Origin: an uncultured Collinsella sp.
GTDB lineage: Bacteria > Actinomycetota > Coriobacteriia > Coriobacteriales > Coriobacteriaceae
Direction: 5' to 3'
DNA length: 5,706 nucleotides
NCBI GenBank assembly: GCA_900553215.1
Contig: USCJ01000099.1
Span: forward strand, 1 to 5,706
A program made the translations under genes and the position numbers. A model generated the notes under the pieces. That model did not search any database, had not been told where the DNA came from, and saw nothing but the letters and a program-made list of their open reading frames with translations. Below, piece by piece: positions 5,278-5,706 of this stretch. Numbering within the stretch: the first letter of the stretch is position 1; each line of letters starts with the position of its first letter.

Positions 5278-5706
5278 ATGGGTTACATGCTCGAGACGCG
5301 CGGGCTCACCAAGCGCTTCGGCCGCGGCGACCAGGCGCAGGACGCCGTGGCCGACGTGAGCCTTCATATCCGCGAGGGCGAGGTGTACGGGCTGCTCGGT
5401 CCCAACGGCGCCGGCAAGTCGACAACGCTCAAGATGATCTGCGGGATGCTGCGGCCGACGGCCGGGGAGATCCTCTTTGCCGGGCACGCCTGGCGCCGCG
5501 AGGACCTCTACGCAATCGGCAGCCTCATCGAGGAGGCGCCGCTCTACCCCAACCTCACCGCGCGCGAGAACCTGCGCGTGCGCACCACGCTGCTGGGCCT
5601 TCCCGAGAACCGCATAGATGAGGTGCTCGCCGCCGTGGACCTCGCGGACACCGGGAAGAAGCGCACCGGGCGCTTCTCGATGGGCATGCGGCAGCGCCTG
5701 GGGCTC
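5278..5706 (+). CDS. ABC transporter ATP-binding protein, lantibiotic-immunity/BcrA type (partial, 143 codons, runs off window)
   Basis: This is the ATPase of an ABC exporter, probably one that removes or resists a peptide antibiotic at the membrane. The frame is open to the window end; the rest (Walker B, D- and H-loops) is missing. Visible are LTKRFG (10-15), Walker A GPNGAGKST (41-49), the Q-loop region IGSLIEEAPLYPNLTARENL (80-99) and the ABC signature SMGMRQR (134-140). The Q-loop Gln is replaced by Glu in IEEAP. This 'E-loop' is a known trait of LanF-type lantibiotic immunity ATPases, and SMGMRQR is also typical of that and the bacitracin-exporter group. The ATG has AGAAAGGA (5263-5270) 7 nt upstream. 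It is divergent from the pgsA-like operon and its DNA is about 70% GC by hand count of two lines, higher than the minus-strand genes. Permease subunits would be expected downstream. The substrate is not known. Confidence 0.93.
   Translation, partial: MGYMLETRGLTKRFGRGDQAQDAVADVSLHIREGEVYGLLGPNGAGKSTTLKMICGMLRPTAGEILFAGHAWRREDLYAIGSLIEEAPLYPNLTARENLRVRTTLLGLPENRIDEVLAAVDLADTGKKRTGRFSMGMRQRLGL

Noticed and set aside
5182..5487. 101-codon minus-strand open frame
   Set aside because: It is antisense to the ABC ATPase, including its Walker A, and is explained by the high GC of that gene.
1..5706. CRISPR array, tRNA, rRNA or insertion sequence
   Set aside because: No regularly spaced direct repeats, tRNA-like cloverleaf, rRNA stretch or transposase was recognised on either strand.

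Overview
The window looks like chromosomal DNA of an actinobacterium, most likely a gut member of the Coriobacteriia such as Collinsella. The reasons are a moderately high GC content, an FHA gene of the GarA/OdhI type directly followed by an FtsR-type MerR gene, and the style of the DegV and NlpC/P60 proteins. The genus is inferred from gene content and was not tested by search.

Positions 34-4881 hold six genes, all on the minus strand. Five form a probable operon, transcribed from right to left: a CDP-alcohol phosphatidyltransferase (pgsA-like, 4177-4881), a small FHA protein with a GarA-like N-terminal phospho-site motif (3676-4110), an FtsR-like MerR regulator (2794-3672), adenine phosphoribosyltransferase (apt, 2223-2753) and a secreted coiled-coil NlpC/P60 peptidoglycan hydrolase (1078-2190). 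A candidate promoter lies at 4918-4946. A clear intrinsic terminator at 1015-1054 ends the unit. The genes together touch membrane lipid synthesis, division control, metabolic phospho-signalling, purine salvage and cell-wall hydrolysis. The sixth gene, a DegV-family lipid-binding protein (34-900), lies beyond the terminator. It has its own perfect TATAAT -10 box, with a 15-bp perfect inverted repeat where the -35 element should be.

To the right, 4882-5277 is a divergent intergenic region. It holds the pgsA-side promoter, a 59-nt long imperfect palindrome (5009-5067) and a GC-rich stretch that can fold into several consecutive hairpins (5142-5253) with a possible 20-codon Arg-rich leader ORF. 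On the plus strand it leads into a truncated ABC transporter ATPase (5278 to window end). That protein carries the Glu-for-Gln 'E-loop' and SMGMRQR signature typical of lantibiotic-immunity/bacitracin-type exporters, and its DNA is clearly more GC-rich (about 70%) than the minus-strand operon.

Three start codons were moved inward (apt, FHA and pgsA-like), because the longer frames begin with unsupported codons while good Shine-Dalgarno sites sit just ahead of the inner starts. The parts most worth a second look are the regulatory DNA/RNA between pgsA and the ABC transporter, the palindrome ahead of degV, and the GarA-like phospho-switch.
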